A stretch of 64,000 nucleotides of DNA from positions 1,116,001 through 1,180,000 of the forward strand of contig NZ_LT627735.1 in assembly GCF_900101765.1 (NCBI RefSeq), in the 5' to 3' direction. A program made the translations under genes and the position numbers. Position 1 is the first letter of the stretch. Each line of letters opens with the position of its first letter. The DNA comes from Nonlabens sp. Hel1_33_55 (lineage in GTDB: Bacteria; Bacteroidota; Bacteroidia; Flavobacteriales; Flavobacteriaceae). This document shows positions 10,031-18,112 of this stretch, one piece after another. The notes beneath the pieces are model-generated. The model saw nothing but the letters and a program-made list of their open reading frames with translations. It had not been told where the DNA came from and made no database searches.

Positions 10031-10065
10031 AGATTAAATCATGTGGTTGATGCTTGTAGCCGTTA

Positions 10066-10081
10066 CGCTTTCGCGAAAGCG
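10066..10081. repeat. Recurrent palindrome CGCTTTCGCGAAAGCG
   Basis: Perfect copy 36 bp after the MtfA-like gene stop codon. Confidence 0.9.
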
Positions 10082-10188
10082 GAAACAAAACAGCCTTCAC
10101 TCCTACTATTTATAATTCAGTATTTAATTAATGATTCGGTAACATGTGTAGCGGATGTTTAGAATTAAATTGCGATAAAATTTACGGA

Positions 10189-10959
10189 ATGAGATATTTG
10201 ATTTTGGCAGCTTTGCTATTGGTTTCTACAAACATGAAAGCAGACGATTGGGGACAAACAGGACACCGGGTTACTGGTGCCATTGCTCAAAAGCACTTAA
10301 ATAGAAAAGCCAAAAAAGCCATTGCAGACTTATTGGATGGCGAGTCACTAGCCTTTGTATCTACCTATGCAGATGAAATTAAGAGTGATGGTCAATACCG
10401 TTCTTATGGTCCATGGCATTATGTGAATGTACCTTTTGACCAGACCTATGAAACGCACGAGCATAACGATGAGGGCGATGTCATACAAGGAATCGATAAA
10501 TGTATAGAAATCTTGAAATCAGAAACTGCCACAAAAGCCGACAAAGCTTTTCACCTGCGACTGCTGGTTCATTTTGTAGGAGATCTTCATCAACCCATGC
10601 ACGTAGGAATTGCAGAGGATAAAGGCGGCAATGACTTCCAAGTGCGCTGGTTCAATGATGGCACCAATCTGCACAGCGTCTGGGATACAAGAATGATTGA
10701 AAGCTATGGAATGTCCTATACAGAACTAGCCAACAATGTGGATGACCTGTCAAAAGAAGAATACAAAGCTATCGCCAGCGGCACACATCGCGACTGGATG
10801 GAGGACAGCCGGGTACTTGTAAAAGACATTTACCAAAATACTGAAGTAGGCGAAAAACTGGGTTACCGCTACATGTACGACTATTTTTCTACTGTAAGAA
10901 AACAACTTCAAAAAGGCGGAATCCGACTGGCGGCAATGCTCAATGAGTTACTTGGTTGA
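10189..10959 (+). CDS. S1/P1-type zinc-dependent nuclease, secreted
   Basis: About 256 residues from the ATG at 10189, which gives a clean signal peptide (MRYLILAALLLVSTNMKA) and leaves the catalytic tryptophan close to the mature N-terminus (DDWGQTGHR). Zinc-site segments of the S1/P1 family are present in order: YADEIK, WHYVNVP, LVHFVGDLHQPMHVG, GGNDFQVRW and NLHSVWD. The family cleaves single-stranded DNA and RNA and 3' nucleotides; outside the cell it would serve nutrient scavenging. An upstream in-frame ATG (10144) would bury the signal peptide and is less likely. Confidence 0.92.
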   Translation: MRYLILAALLLVSTNMKADDWGQTGHRVTGAIAQKHLNRKAKKAIADLLDGESLAFVSTYADEIKSDGQYRSYGPWHYVNVPFDQTYETHEHNDEGDVIQGIDKCIEILKSETATKADKAFHLRLLVHFVGDLHQPMHVGIAEDKGGNDFQVRWFNDGTNLHSVWDTRMIESYGMSYTELANNVDDLSKEEYKAIASGTHRDWMEDSRVLVKDIYQNTEVGEKLGYRYMYDYFSTVRKQLQKGGIRLAAMLNELLG

Positions 10960-10962
10960 TTT

Positions 10963-11030
10963 GGTAATGTGGTAATGTGGTAATGTGGTAATGTGGTAAT
11001 GTGGTAATGTGGTAATGTGGTAATGTGGTA
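10963..11030. repeat. Tandem 8-bp repeat GGTAATGT, eight copies
   Basis: Eight perfect units plus a partial one start 3 bp after the nuclease stop codon. Such short tandem arrays can change copy number by slippage. It does not overlap a coding frame. Confidence 0.95.
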
Positions 11031-11126
11031 AGTTAAAATTTCGTTTTATGAATTACATCTTATCTAATTTTATTTCATAATTATTACATCTGCTGCATGA
11101 GAGATATAATTTGGCTAGAAAATAGT

Positions 11127-11143
11127 TCTCGACTACGCTCGAG
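11127..11143. repeat. Short inverted repeat TCTCGACTACGCTCGAG, edge of repeat block
   Basis: Inverted-repeat module CTCGA...TCGAG, related to the ends of the ~100-bp repeats that follow; a similar module closes the block at 11813-11829. Confidence 0.6.
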
Positions 11144-11174
11144 TAGGCATAGCACTATACCAATGCCATAAAAA

Positions 11175-11272
11175 CCAGTATCGAGCGGCAGTCGAGATAT
11201 GGTTCTTGTTACCATGATAAATCCTTACAAATTCCTTTACTCGACTGCCGCTTGAAACAGGAATCACAGGCT
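11175..11272. repeat. Intergenic dispersed repeat, copy 1
   Basis: Starts ACCAGTATCGAGCGGCAGTCGAGATATGG in two overlapping halves and closes with CTCGACTGCCGC and AACAGGAATCACAGGC. The TCGAGCGGCAGTCGA and TCGACTGCCGCT ends are reverse complements, so the unit can fold into a long hairpin. Confidence 0.75.
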
Positions 11273-11347
11273 TTTTAAAACCGTCTAGAAGTTTACTCGT
11301 TCATTTATAACTCCATTAATCAATTTGTTACACATCGATAATCTCGA

Positions 11348-11468
11348 AAACCAGTATCGAGCATTTCTGCTGCGCTCAATGTAAACTGTAGTCGAAATAT
11401 GGTTATTGTTCCCAAAAAAGTTTCTTACAAATTCCTTTTCTCGACTGCCGCTCGAAACAGGAATTACG
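11348..11468. repeat. Intergenic dispersed repeat, copy 2
   Basis: Same layout as copy 1, with about 25 extra bases (TTTCTGCTGCGCTCAATG region) inside the left arm, so GAGC and GTCGA are separated. Confidence 0.75.
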
Positions 11469-11548
11469 CCCTTGAAAAATTTACAATAACTTTATCGGTA
11501 CCTTTAAGTCACCTTCTACTAAGTAAACATCTATCTTAAATCTCGAAA

Positions 11549-11672
11549 ACCAGTATCGAGCATTTCGGCTGCGCTCAATGTAAACCGTAGTCGAGATACT
11601 GTTCTTGTTCACATGATAGTTCCTTACATATTCCTTTTCTCGACTGCCGCTCGAAACAGGAATCATAGGCTC
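11549..11672. repeat. Intergenic dispersed repeat, copy 3
   Basis: Closest to copy 2, with the same left-arm insertion and the right end CTCGACTGCCGCTCGAAACAGG. The spacer before it also holds TCTCGAAAACCAG, as before copy 2. Confidence 0.75.
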
Positions 11673-11748
11673 TTGAAAATCTTATATAACTTAACTAGCA
11701 GATTAAATTACACTCCTCCTAAAATGTAGCAAGCTAAAATTTATCGAA

Positions 11749-11835
11749 CCAGTATCGAGCGGCAGTCGAGATATGGTTCTTGTTACTGTGATAGTTCTTT
11801 ACTCATTCCTTTTCTCGAGTACGCTCGAGCAAGCA
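11749..11835. repeat. Intergenic dispersed repeat, copy 4 (hybrid right end)
   Basis: The left half equals copy 1 (without the insertion). The right end is CTCGAGTACGCTCGAGCAAGC, like the module at 11127, instead of the CTGCCGC arm. Confidence 0.7.
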
Positions 11836-11860
11836 TTTCGTTTTTGGTTTTTTGTTTCAT

Positions 11861-11914
11861 TTTCAGTTTCACTTTCAGTTTCAGTTTCAGTTTCAGTTTC
11901 AGTTTCAGTTTCAG
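11861..11914. repeat. Tandem hexamer TTTCAG, nine units
   Basis: Nine TTTCAG units, the second being TTTCAC, end 112 bp before the acetyl-CoA synthetase ATG. Copy-number change here would alter promoter-region length for that gene. The remaining spacer (10960-12026) shows no gene beyond the repeats listed. Confidence 0.9.
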
Positions 11915-12026
11915 TTTAAATATGCATTTTGATTTTTAAAATCAAAGCATTCAACAGTTCCTTTTCAAAGTCTTATGATTTATTCTATTCTTTATTTTTT
12001 ACTTTAGAGTACTTAAATCAGTGCTC

Positions 12027-13934
12027 ATGAGTAATTACCACATCAAAGGATTAGAAGAATATTTTCAAGTATATCGTAAGAGTGTCAACCATCCAGAGCA
12101 ATTCTGGGAAGAGATTGCAGAGGAGAATTTTGTCTGGCGCAAACGCTGGGACAAAGTCCTGCAATGGGATTTCGCAAAACCCGAAGTCAACTGGTTCCAA
12201 GGTGCGCAACTCAATATTACAGAAAACTGTCTGGACAGACATTTATATACACGTGGTAATCAAACGGCCATCATCTTTGAACCCAACGATCCCAAGGAAG
12301 CTGCCCAGCACATTACCTATAATGATCTGCATGAGCGTGTGTGTAAGTTTGCTAACGTTTTAAAAGATAAAGGCATCCAGCGTGGTGATCGCGTTTGCAT
12401 TTATTTACCCATGATACCAGAGTTGGCTGCTGCCATGCTGGCTTGCGCGCGCATAGGTGCGATACATTCCATTGTTTTCGCGGGATTTTCAAGTACCGCA
12501 TTGCGCAGTAGGATTCAGGATTCTGAATGTAAAATGCTTATCACCAGCGATGGTTCTTATCGTGGCGGCAAAACCATTGATTTGAAAGGTATCGCTGATG
12601 AGGCGCTACAAGACGCGCCTAGTATTGAAAGCGTCCTTGTTGTCAAACGTATCAAGAGCGATATCACAATGAAAGAAGGACGTGATGTCTGGTTGCAACC
12701 CTTACTTGACAAGGCCTCAATCCATTGCGATCCAGAAATCATGAATGCAGAAGATCCTCTTTTTATTCTTTATACATCTGGATCCACAGGACAACCCAAA
12801 GGAATGTTGCATACCACGGCTGGTTATATGATTTATGCCGCTTATACCTTCAAGAACGTATTTCAATACAGGCAAAATGATATTTATTGGTGTAGTGCAG
12901 ATATAGGATGGATCACCGGTCACAGTTATATTATTTATGGACCACTGGCAAATGGTGCCACAACCGTTTTATTTGAAGGCGTTCCTAGCTATCCGGACTA
13001 TGGTAGATTTTGGCAAGTGGTGGAAAAGCATAAAGTCACTCAATTCTACACCGCGCCAACAGCCATACGCGCGCTGGCCAAAGAGAACTTAAGTCACGTG
13101 CAAAAACATGATCTAAGCACGCTCAAAGTACTGGGAACTGTAGGTGAACCCATTAATGAAGAAGCATGGCACTGGTACAACGAGAATATAGGCGGCAAGA
13201 ATGCACCCATTGCAGACACGTGGTTCCAGACAGAAACCGGCGGGATCATGATAAGTCCCATTCCGTTTGCGACACCAACGATTCCCACTTTTGCCACATT
13301 GCCTTTGCCAGGAGTACAACTGGCGCTTATGGATGAGGACGGCAAGGAAATCAAAGGCAACCAGGTGAGCGGTCGACTCACCATCAAGTTTCCATGGCCT
13401 GGAATGGCTCGCAGCATTTGGGGCAACCACGAACGCTACAGGTCCACCTATTTCTCTACTTTTGAAAATCACTATTTTACGGGTGATGGCGCCCTGCGCG
13501 ACGCTACTGGTTATTACAGGATCACTGGTCGTGTGGACGATGTTATCATTGTATCTGGACACAATCTGGGAACGGCGCCTATTGAGGATGCGATAAATGA
13601 GCACCCTGCCGTTGCAGAAAGTGCTATCGTGGGCTTCCCACATGATGTCAAAGGCAATTCACTCTATGGTTTTGTGATTTTAAAAGAAGCCGGTGAGAGC
13701 CGTGACAACAACAACCTGCGCAAAGAGATCAACCAGCTCATTGCAGAGCGTATAGGTCCCATTGCCAAACTGGAGAAGATCCAGTTCACACCTGGATTGC
13801 CTAAAACGCGGTCTGGTAAAATCATGCGACGTATCCTGCGCAAGGTAGCTGCTGGAGAGCTCCATGATCTGGGCGATATATCCACACTGCTCAATCCAGA
13901 GGTTGTGGAGAGCATTATTGAAAATCGCCTGTAG
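12027..13934 (+). CDS. acs: Acetyl-CoA synthetase (AMP-forming)
   Basis: About 635 residues from the ATG at 12027. The adenylation core is clear: P-loop-like YTSGSTGQPKG, IHSIVFAGFSSTALRSRI (CoA/acyl region), the acetate-site motif TWFQTETGG, YFTGDGA, the hinge GRVDDVI and the C-terminal acetylation-site motif PKTRSGKIMRR. N-terminal YFQVYRKSVNHPEQFWEE is the usual Acs start. The enzyme makes acetyl-CoA from acetate, ATP and CoA in the cytoplasm; the catalytic lysine in PKTRSGK is a known acetylation control point in the family. Propionyl-CoA synthetase is a less likely alternative. It stands alone between the repeat block and the convergent recombinase. Confidence 0.95.
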   Translation: MSNYHIKGLEEYFQVYRKSVNHPEQFWEEIAEENFVWRKRWDKVLQWDFAKPEVNWFQGAQLNITENCLDRHLYTRGNQTAIIFEPNDPKEAAQHITYNDLHERVCKFANVLKDKGIQRGDRVCIYLPMIPELAAAMLACARIGAIHSIVFAGFSSTALRSRIQDSECKMLITSDGSYRGGKTIDLKGIADEALQDAPSIESVLVVKRIKSDITMKEGRDVWLQPLLDKASIHCDPEIMNAEDPLFILYTSGSTGQPKGMLHTTAGYMIYAAYTFKNVFQYRQNDIYWCSADIGWITGHSYIIYGPLANGATTVLFEGVPSYPDYGRFWQVVEKHKVTQFYTAPTAIRALAKENLSHVQKHDLSTLKVLGTVGEPINEEAWHWYNENIGGKNAPIADTWFQTETGGIMISPIPFATPTIPTFATLPLPGVQLALMDEDGKEIKGNQVSGRLTIKFPWPGMARSIWGNHERYRSTYFSTFENHYFTGDGALRDATGYYRITGRVDDVIIVSGHNLGTAPIEDAINEHPAVAESAIVGFPHDVKGNSLYGFVILKEAGESRDNNNLRKEINQLIAERIGPIAKLEKIQFTPGLPKTRSGKIMRRILRKVAAGELHDLGDISTLLNPEVVESIIENRL

Positions 13935-13954
13935 TGGTGGTTTGCTGTGGAGCA

Positions 13955-13970
13955 CGCTTTCGCGAAAGCG
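13955..13970. repeat. Recurrent palindrome CGCTTTCGCGAAAGCG
   Basis: Perfect copy between the convergent acs and recombinase genes. It is the last copy before a 15-kb stretch with none. Confidence 0.9.
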
Positions 13971-13993
13971 GACTCATCCTCTATCCTGCGCTA

Positions 13994-14830
13994 CTATAAA
14001 AAATCCAACGGACTGCGTACCTGCTGCATACTGCGCTGGGTCACGTGCGTATAGATGAGCGTGGTCTTGATGTCCTTATGGCCCAGCAACTTTTGAATCA
14101 TGCGCAGGTCAGTGCCGCTGTCCATGAGATGCGTGGCATAAGCATGTCTAAGGCTGTGCAAGGTAACAGTCTTGTGTATGCCAGCGGTTTTACAGGCGTT
14201 TTGGAACACCTTGCGCAGGCTTTGGGCACTGTAGCGTTGACCTTTTTGACCTGGAAAAACGTAGGTAGATGGTTGATATTCCTGATAATATTGGGTAAGA
14301 ATGGGCTTGAGAGAATCTGGATAGGGAATGATGCGATCCTTACCACCTTTGGCATTCTTGAGATGAATCGACTTACGCTTCTTATCAAAATCTGTAATCT
14401 TTAAATGGATCAACTCACCACTGCGCAAACCAAGGCCGTATACTGTATAGAGCATGGCCTTATGCTTAAGGTTTTTAGGAGACTGAAGTATTGCCTTGAT
14501 CTCACTGGTATTGAGTATAACGGGCAACTTGCTGGAACGGGTTGCTGGTGTCACCTGATCCAGATTGATTTCCCTACCACACATCTCCCTATAATATAAT
14601 CTCAAGGCCGCAATGATCTGCCGCTGTGTAGCTGGCGCAATGCCTCTGGCCTTGATAAATTCTATAATTTTCTTGTTAATCTGGAAATCGTCATATTCCT
14701 GCAACGGCGTGTGTGGATTCATGAATTTATGTAGTGAAATCAAGAGACCAACGTAAGCGGTAACGGTATTAGGAGAATAGCGCTTGATCGCAAGAATCTC
14801 GGCAAAATCGTAAAAGGTTTGCATAACCAA
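13994..14830 (-). CDS. Tyrosine recombinase of the integron-like array (XerC/D-type, IntI-like tail)
   Basis: 278 residues. The N-terminal SAM-like DNA-binding domain is about 1-85. The catalytic set is complete: R136 (YGLGLRSGEL), K164 (KGGKDR), H225-x-x-R228 (LHSLRHAYATH), H251 (LLGHKDIKTT) and nucleophile Y260 (IYTHV). The C-terminus VRSPLDFL closely resembles the end of integron integrases. However, the extra domain that canonical IntI carries between the K region and HxxR is not seen: about 60 residues separate K164 from H225, with no ALERKYP-like block. The gene reads away from the cassettes, as intI does, and its start codon overlaps the first attI direct repeat. Its base composition looks like the core genome, unlike the AT-rich cassettes. 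It is likely the enzyme that moves the cassettes to its right. Confidence 0.88.
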   Translation of the reverse strand: MVMQTFYDFAEILAIKRYSPNTVTAYVGLLISLHKFMNPHTPLQEYDDFQINKKIIEFIKARGIAPATQRQIIAALRLYYREMCGREINLDQVTPATRSSKLPVILNTSEIKAILQSPKNLKHKAMLYTVYGLGLRSGELIHLKITDFDKKRKSIHLKNAKGGKDRIIPYPDSLKPILTQYYQEYQPSTYVFPGQKGQRYSAQSLRKVFQNACKTAGIHKTVTLHSLRHAYATHLMDSGTDLRMIQKLLGHKDIKTTLIYTHVTQRSMQQVRSPLDFL

Positions 14831-14937
14831 CTAAAATACTGTTATGCGCAATGTAGATAAAAAGATTGCATAACCAGCTAATCTTATGATAGTTTGCAAT
14901 AAAAAATTGGTTAGGTTTGTTTATACACTAGTTAGCC
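14821..14937 (+). other. Candidate attI-like recombination site
   Basis: The region between recombinase and first cassette carries two 14-bp direct repeats, GCATAACCAACTAA (14821-14834) and GCATAACCAGCTAA (14868-14881), 47 bp apart. It ends in GTTAGCC (14931-14937), where the first cassette begins. Direct repeats beside the crossover are also a feature of attI1, where the integrase binds. The crossover is expected after G14931. Confidence 0.6.
14894..14919 (+). promoter_or_regulatory. Candidate cassette promoter (Pc-like) in attI
   Basis: TAGGTTTG (14912-14919) fits TAnnTTTG, with a TTG at 14894-14896 (15-bp spacer, slightly short). It points into the first cassette and would start transcription close to the crossover, the expected place for an array promoter. 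Confidence 0.4.
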
Positions 14938-14969
14938 ACAATACGAAAAAAAGAACATCGCATAAAATA

Positions 14970-16628
14970 ATGGCATTTGAGAGAACGATAAAAGAGGCTT
15001 TTGACAAATTATCTGGAGAAATCCTTAAAGCTGACGAAGTTTTTGATGATTCTAAAGATGCTTTTCTTGTACGAAAACAATTTCACAAAGATGAGATTGA
15101 ACTCTATTGTCTTGAATGTCAACAGAAATTAAATGTTTCTACAAGCAAATACGATAGACTTCACTTTAAGCATAATCCAAATGCTGACTTCTGTCTTTTA
15201 AAAGATGGCAAATTATCGCCTGATGAAAGCGAAAAAATCTATGCAATTTATAGGTCGAAAGAAAGTGAACGCCATAAGTTTCTTAAAAATCAAATCGGTA
15301 AACAACTTTCTTTACTTGGAGATGTTTCAAATGTCCAGATAGATGATAAATTCATTTTCGATAATAACGAAAAAAGAAAACCAGACGTTTATTGTAAATA
15401 CTTGGATAAAGAAATTGTATTTGAGATACAACTTTCTGACCTTTCTTTAAGGTATATTATAAGCAGACACGAATTTTATCAAAGAAAAGGAATTTACCTA
15501 ATTTGGATTTTAGACAATTTCAATGCAGAAGGTAAAAAACAAACAGAAAGAGATATTAAATATCTTACCGAATATCAAAATTTCTTCAAATTTGATGAAC
15601 AACCCGAGCAATTTAGGCTGATTTGCAAATATAAATTTCCATTCTTAAACGAGAGAAATAGATTGATGAACAAATGGAAATCTAAATCACTTGCTTTATC
15701 GCAAATCAAATTTGATGATGAATCAAAACAAGCTTATTACTATGATTTTCATAAAAAAACTACCAAAAAAAAGGAAGAACAATTAAAAATAGAAAAGGAA
15801 TTAGAAGAGCAACAAATATTAGCCGAAAAAAAACGTAAAAAGAACGATGCAACTGAAAAAGCAAATTATATAACTGGATTATTAAAAGAAAACTGGATAA
15901 AAGGACAATCTTGTGGTTTTGCAAAAAGAGAAATAGAAGATTTAAATGATTATGAACTCAAAATCCTCAATGAATCAAATGCTTTCAAGCCAGAAAATGG
16001 TCAACCTAAAATTCATCGTTGGTTTAAGATAGCAAAAGAAAAACACATCTATTTTTTATACTTCATTCTTGATTGTAAACAACTAACTTTTGATTTCAAT
16101 TTAAAATCCATCGACAATAAAACAATTATTCAAACTCTAATAGAAAATAAAGAGTTGCACAGCAAAAATTATCTAATCAGACAAATTTTAAAGAATGGAT
16201 ACATTTTTAAAGAGACTGATAGAGTTTATATAAATCAATTGCCAAATAAAGCCAAAGAAAATCAAGCGACAGAAATACTCTGCGAATTGAGTTCAAAGAT
16301 TTGGAATAAATCGCTAATCGATGATTTGTTTGAACACCAAAGTCTGATTTGTATAATTGAAAGTGCGAAACGAAATAAAATTGTTGGTTTTGGTTGGAAA
16401 GGCAACCAATGGATAGCTTTTGCAAATAATGCAATTGAATTTTATAGTCAATATTGGGAATATATTGAGTTAGCTTTTAAACATTACGGAATTTGGGAAA
16501 GATTAATTGAGTTGGATTTCAAAGGTAGTTTTCAAAAAAAATTGGAAAATTACTATGAGACTAATCCAACCCAAAATTTTGATTGTGACATATTATTTAG
16601 ATACCTTTATGACGAATTAAGCGAATAA
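14970..16628 (+). CDS. Cassette 1: CoiA/DUF6035-like PD-(D/E)XK nuclease-type protein
   Basis: About 552 residues. The ATG at 14970 (MAFERTIKEAF) is chosen because earlier in-frame starts lie in attI, outside the cassette. The N-terminal region has a zinc-finger-like YCLECQQKL followed by a phenylalanine/histidine-rich FKHN, as in CoiA. The nuclease-like core is KPDVYCKYLDKEIVFEIQLS with a downstream HEFYQRKGIYLIWIL, the CoiA/DUF6035 pattern (D...E-x-Q). A charged coiled-coil-like linker (about 265-300) precedes a C-terminal domain I do not recognise. CoiA-type nucleases are linked to processing of incoming DNA; a defence role is plausible but inferred. The stop codon lies 4 bp before its attC-like site. 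Confidence 0.65.
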   Translation: MAFERTIKEAFDKLSGEILKADEVFDDSKDAFLVRKQFHKDEIELYCLECQQKLNVSTSKYDRLHFKHNPNADFCLLKDGKLSPDESEKIYAIYRSKESERHKFLKNQIGKQLSLLGDVSNVQIDDKFIFDNNEKRKPDVYCKYLDKEIVFEIQLSDLSLRYIISRHEFYQRKGIYLIWILDNFNAEGKKQTERDIKYLTEYQNFFKFDEQPEQFRLICKYKFPFLNERNRLMNKWKSKSLALSQIKFDDESKQAYYYDFHKKTTKKKEEQLKIEKELEEQQILAEKKRKKNDATEKANYITGLLKENWIKGQSCGFAKREIEDLNDYELKILNESNAFKPENGQPKIHRWFKIAKEKHIYFLYFILDCKQLTFDFNLKSIDNKTIIQTLIENKELHSKNYLIRQILKNGYIFKETDRVYINQLPNKAKENQATEILCELSSKIWNKSLIDDLFEHQSLICIIESAKRNKIVGFGWKGNQWIAFANNAIEFYSQYWEYIELAFKHYGIWERLIELDFKGSFQKKLENYYETNPTQNFDCDILFRYLYDELSE

Positions 16629-16632
16629 GTAC

Positions 16633-16832
16633 TGTGGCTAACAATGTATATAAAACATAGCTATTACAGGCTTTCCGAAAGGTTTTTGTGTATTTATGAA
16701 GACCGCCAAATTTTTAAATTTGGCTTTTGGTAAAATAAAGATAAAAAGAAAAATTTAAAAATTCGGCTCGTGTATAATCCGAAAAGTTAGCGTCTATTTA
16801 CACGCTACGTTTCATATACGGAGACGTTGGCA
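16633..16832 (+). repeat. attC-like site 1 (long type, ~200 bp)
   Basis: R'' GGCTAAC (16636-16642) and R' GTTGGCA (16826-16832) frame outer arms AATGTATATA and CATATAC. Inside is the near-palindrome GCCAAATTTTTAAATTTGGC, with a matching AATTTAAAAATTCGGC arm further on, so the single strand can fold into one long stem. Confidence 0.85.
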
Positions 16833-16846
16833 CCAATTAAAAAAAA

Positions 16847-17872
16847 ATGCTCAGTAATAACGAATTTGAACAATTATTAGCAAAGTCTGAAAATTCAACT
16901 TTAGATTTTAAAACAAGCCTTTATGACTTTAGTAAAGGGCAAATAGAAAATGCTAAATTTATAAAAGACGTTATTTCGTTCTCTAATACAATAAGAAAAG
17001 ATACTTCATATATAATTTTTGGCATTAAAGAATTGCAAAATGGTGCAATTGAATTTAATGGTATTACTCAAAATATTGATGACGCAATATTGCAAGATAA
17101 AGTTAAAGACAATATATATCCAAGACCAAGTTTCGCATATTATACAATTAAATTTGAAGATAAAATATTTGGTGTGCTCGAATTTCCAGTTACAAAATTT
17201 GAATTACCTCTTTCGCCAACAAAAAAAATGAAAGGATTGGAAGCCGGTAAATTTTATTTTAGAAATGGTACATCTAATACCGAGGCTACAGGATTAGATG
17301 CCATAAGAATTTCTAAATGGCTTGAAAGTATCCCTGGTAATAATAGTATAACTCAATTGAGCGAAAAAATATCGAATTACATCATTCGTCTTTCGGATAA
17401 AAATCAGAAGTTGTCTATAATAATTCCAGAGCTATTGTCTTTATCCAAAAAATTTGACTTGAAAAATATTACTGAATTTTGTTCTTCTCAAATTAAAGGA
17501 ATTGATTATGAGGATAACGAAAATAATTCGTATCGCAAACAGAAGGTATTTGGCTCTCCTTTGAAAGCTGATTTTAATACTAACCCATACATAAAACCTA
17601 CTCAAAGTAAAGTGAAATCTGAAATGTCAGAAAATAAAGAGTTCTATTCTGTTAAAATAATATTTAACCAGAACTTGTTAGAATTAGAAGACTTTCTTGA
17701 TAAGTTTTCAAAAAGTAATGGTGTTTCTATGACAATTCAAGAAACAAAAGCTAGTGACTTTTTAAAAGTAAAAAAAGCTTTTCCTTTTTATATATATTGT
17801 TTAGAAGATGATTATATCGCTGTTTATAATAACATTAGACAAAAAACAATAGATTTGTTAATGGATAAATAA
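16847..17872 (+). CDS. Cassette 2: AlbA_2 (Schlafen-type) domain protein
   Basis: 341 residues. The N-terminal AlbA_2 domain covers about 1-150: the opening ENSTLDFKTS matches the family's E-x-x-x-x-E/D-F-K signature, followed by FIKDVISFSNT, YIIFGIKE and the strand EFPVTKFELP with GKFYFRNGTSNTEA. The C-terminal half is not recognised. AlbA_2 domains occur in Schlafen-like and many phage-defence or regulatory proteins and are thought to bind or act on nucleic acid. The gene starts 21 bp into its cassette and stops 1 bp before its attC-like site, with no obvious promoter of its own. Confidence 0.75.
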   Translation: MLSNNEFEQLLAKSENSTLDFKTSLYDFSKGQIENAKFIKDVISFSNTIRKDTSYIIFGIKELQNGAIEFNGITQNIDDAILQDKVKDNIYPRPSFAYYTIKFEDKIFGVLEFPVTKFELPLSPTKKMKGLEAGKFYFRNGTSNTEATGLDAIRISKWLESIPGNNSITQLSEKISNYIIRLSDKNQKLSIIIPELLSLSKKFDLKNITEFCSSQIKGIDYEDNENNSYRKQKVFGSPLKADFNTNPYIKPTQSKVKSEMSENKEFYSVKIIFNQNLLELEDFLDKFSKSNGVSMTIQETKASDFLKVKKAFPFYIYCLEDDYIAVYNNIRQKTIDLLMDK

Positions 17873-17873
17873 C

Positions 17874-18076
17874 TGGTGCCAACAAAGTATATAAGCAATG
17901 CGGGAGTTGTCGCTTAATTAAAAGTTAAGGTATATTTGGAAGTCGCCGAATTTTTACAAATCCGACTTTTGATACAAACAAATAATAAAAAGCGGACTTT
18001 GTAAAAATCGGCTTGTGCTCAACCGAATGGCTACAGCCATTTTCGCCCGCACTGCTCATATACAGAGACGTTGTGC
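17874..18076 (+). repeat. attC-like site 2 (long type)
   Basis: R'' TGCCAAC (17877-17883) and R' GTTGTGC (18070-18076) with arms GTATATAA and CATATACAGAGAC. The inner GTCGCCGAATTTTTACAAATCCGACTT arm pairs with AAGTCCGCTTT-like sequence further on. A TTG (17907-17909) and TATATTTG (17931-17938), 21 bp apart, could be a promoter reading into cassette 3. Confidence 0.85.
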
Positions 18077-18112
18077 GTAAGCTAAAAAAACTGAATCTAA
18101 AAATTGAAAAAT

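Noticed and set aside
10963..11030. CRISPR or replication-origin iterons
   Set aside because: An 8-bp unit without spacers, no replication initiator gene and no DnaA-box cluster seen; a simple tandem repeat explains it.
11481..11666. Minus-strand 61-residue frame in the repeat block
   Set aside because: It is a read-through of the inverted repeats and differs from the other copies.
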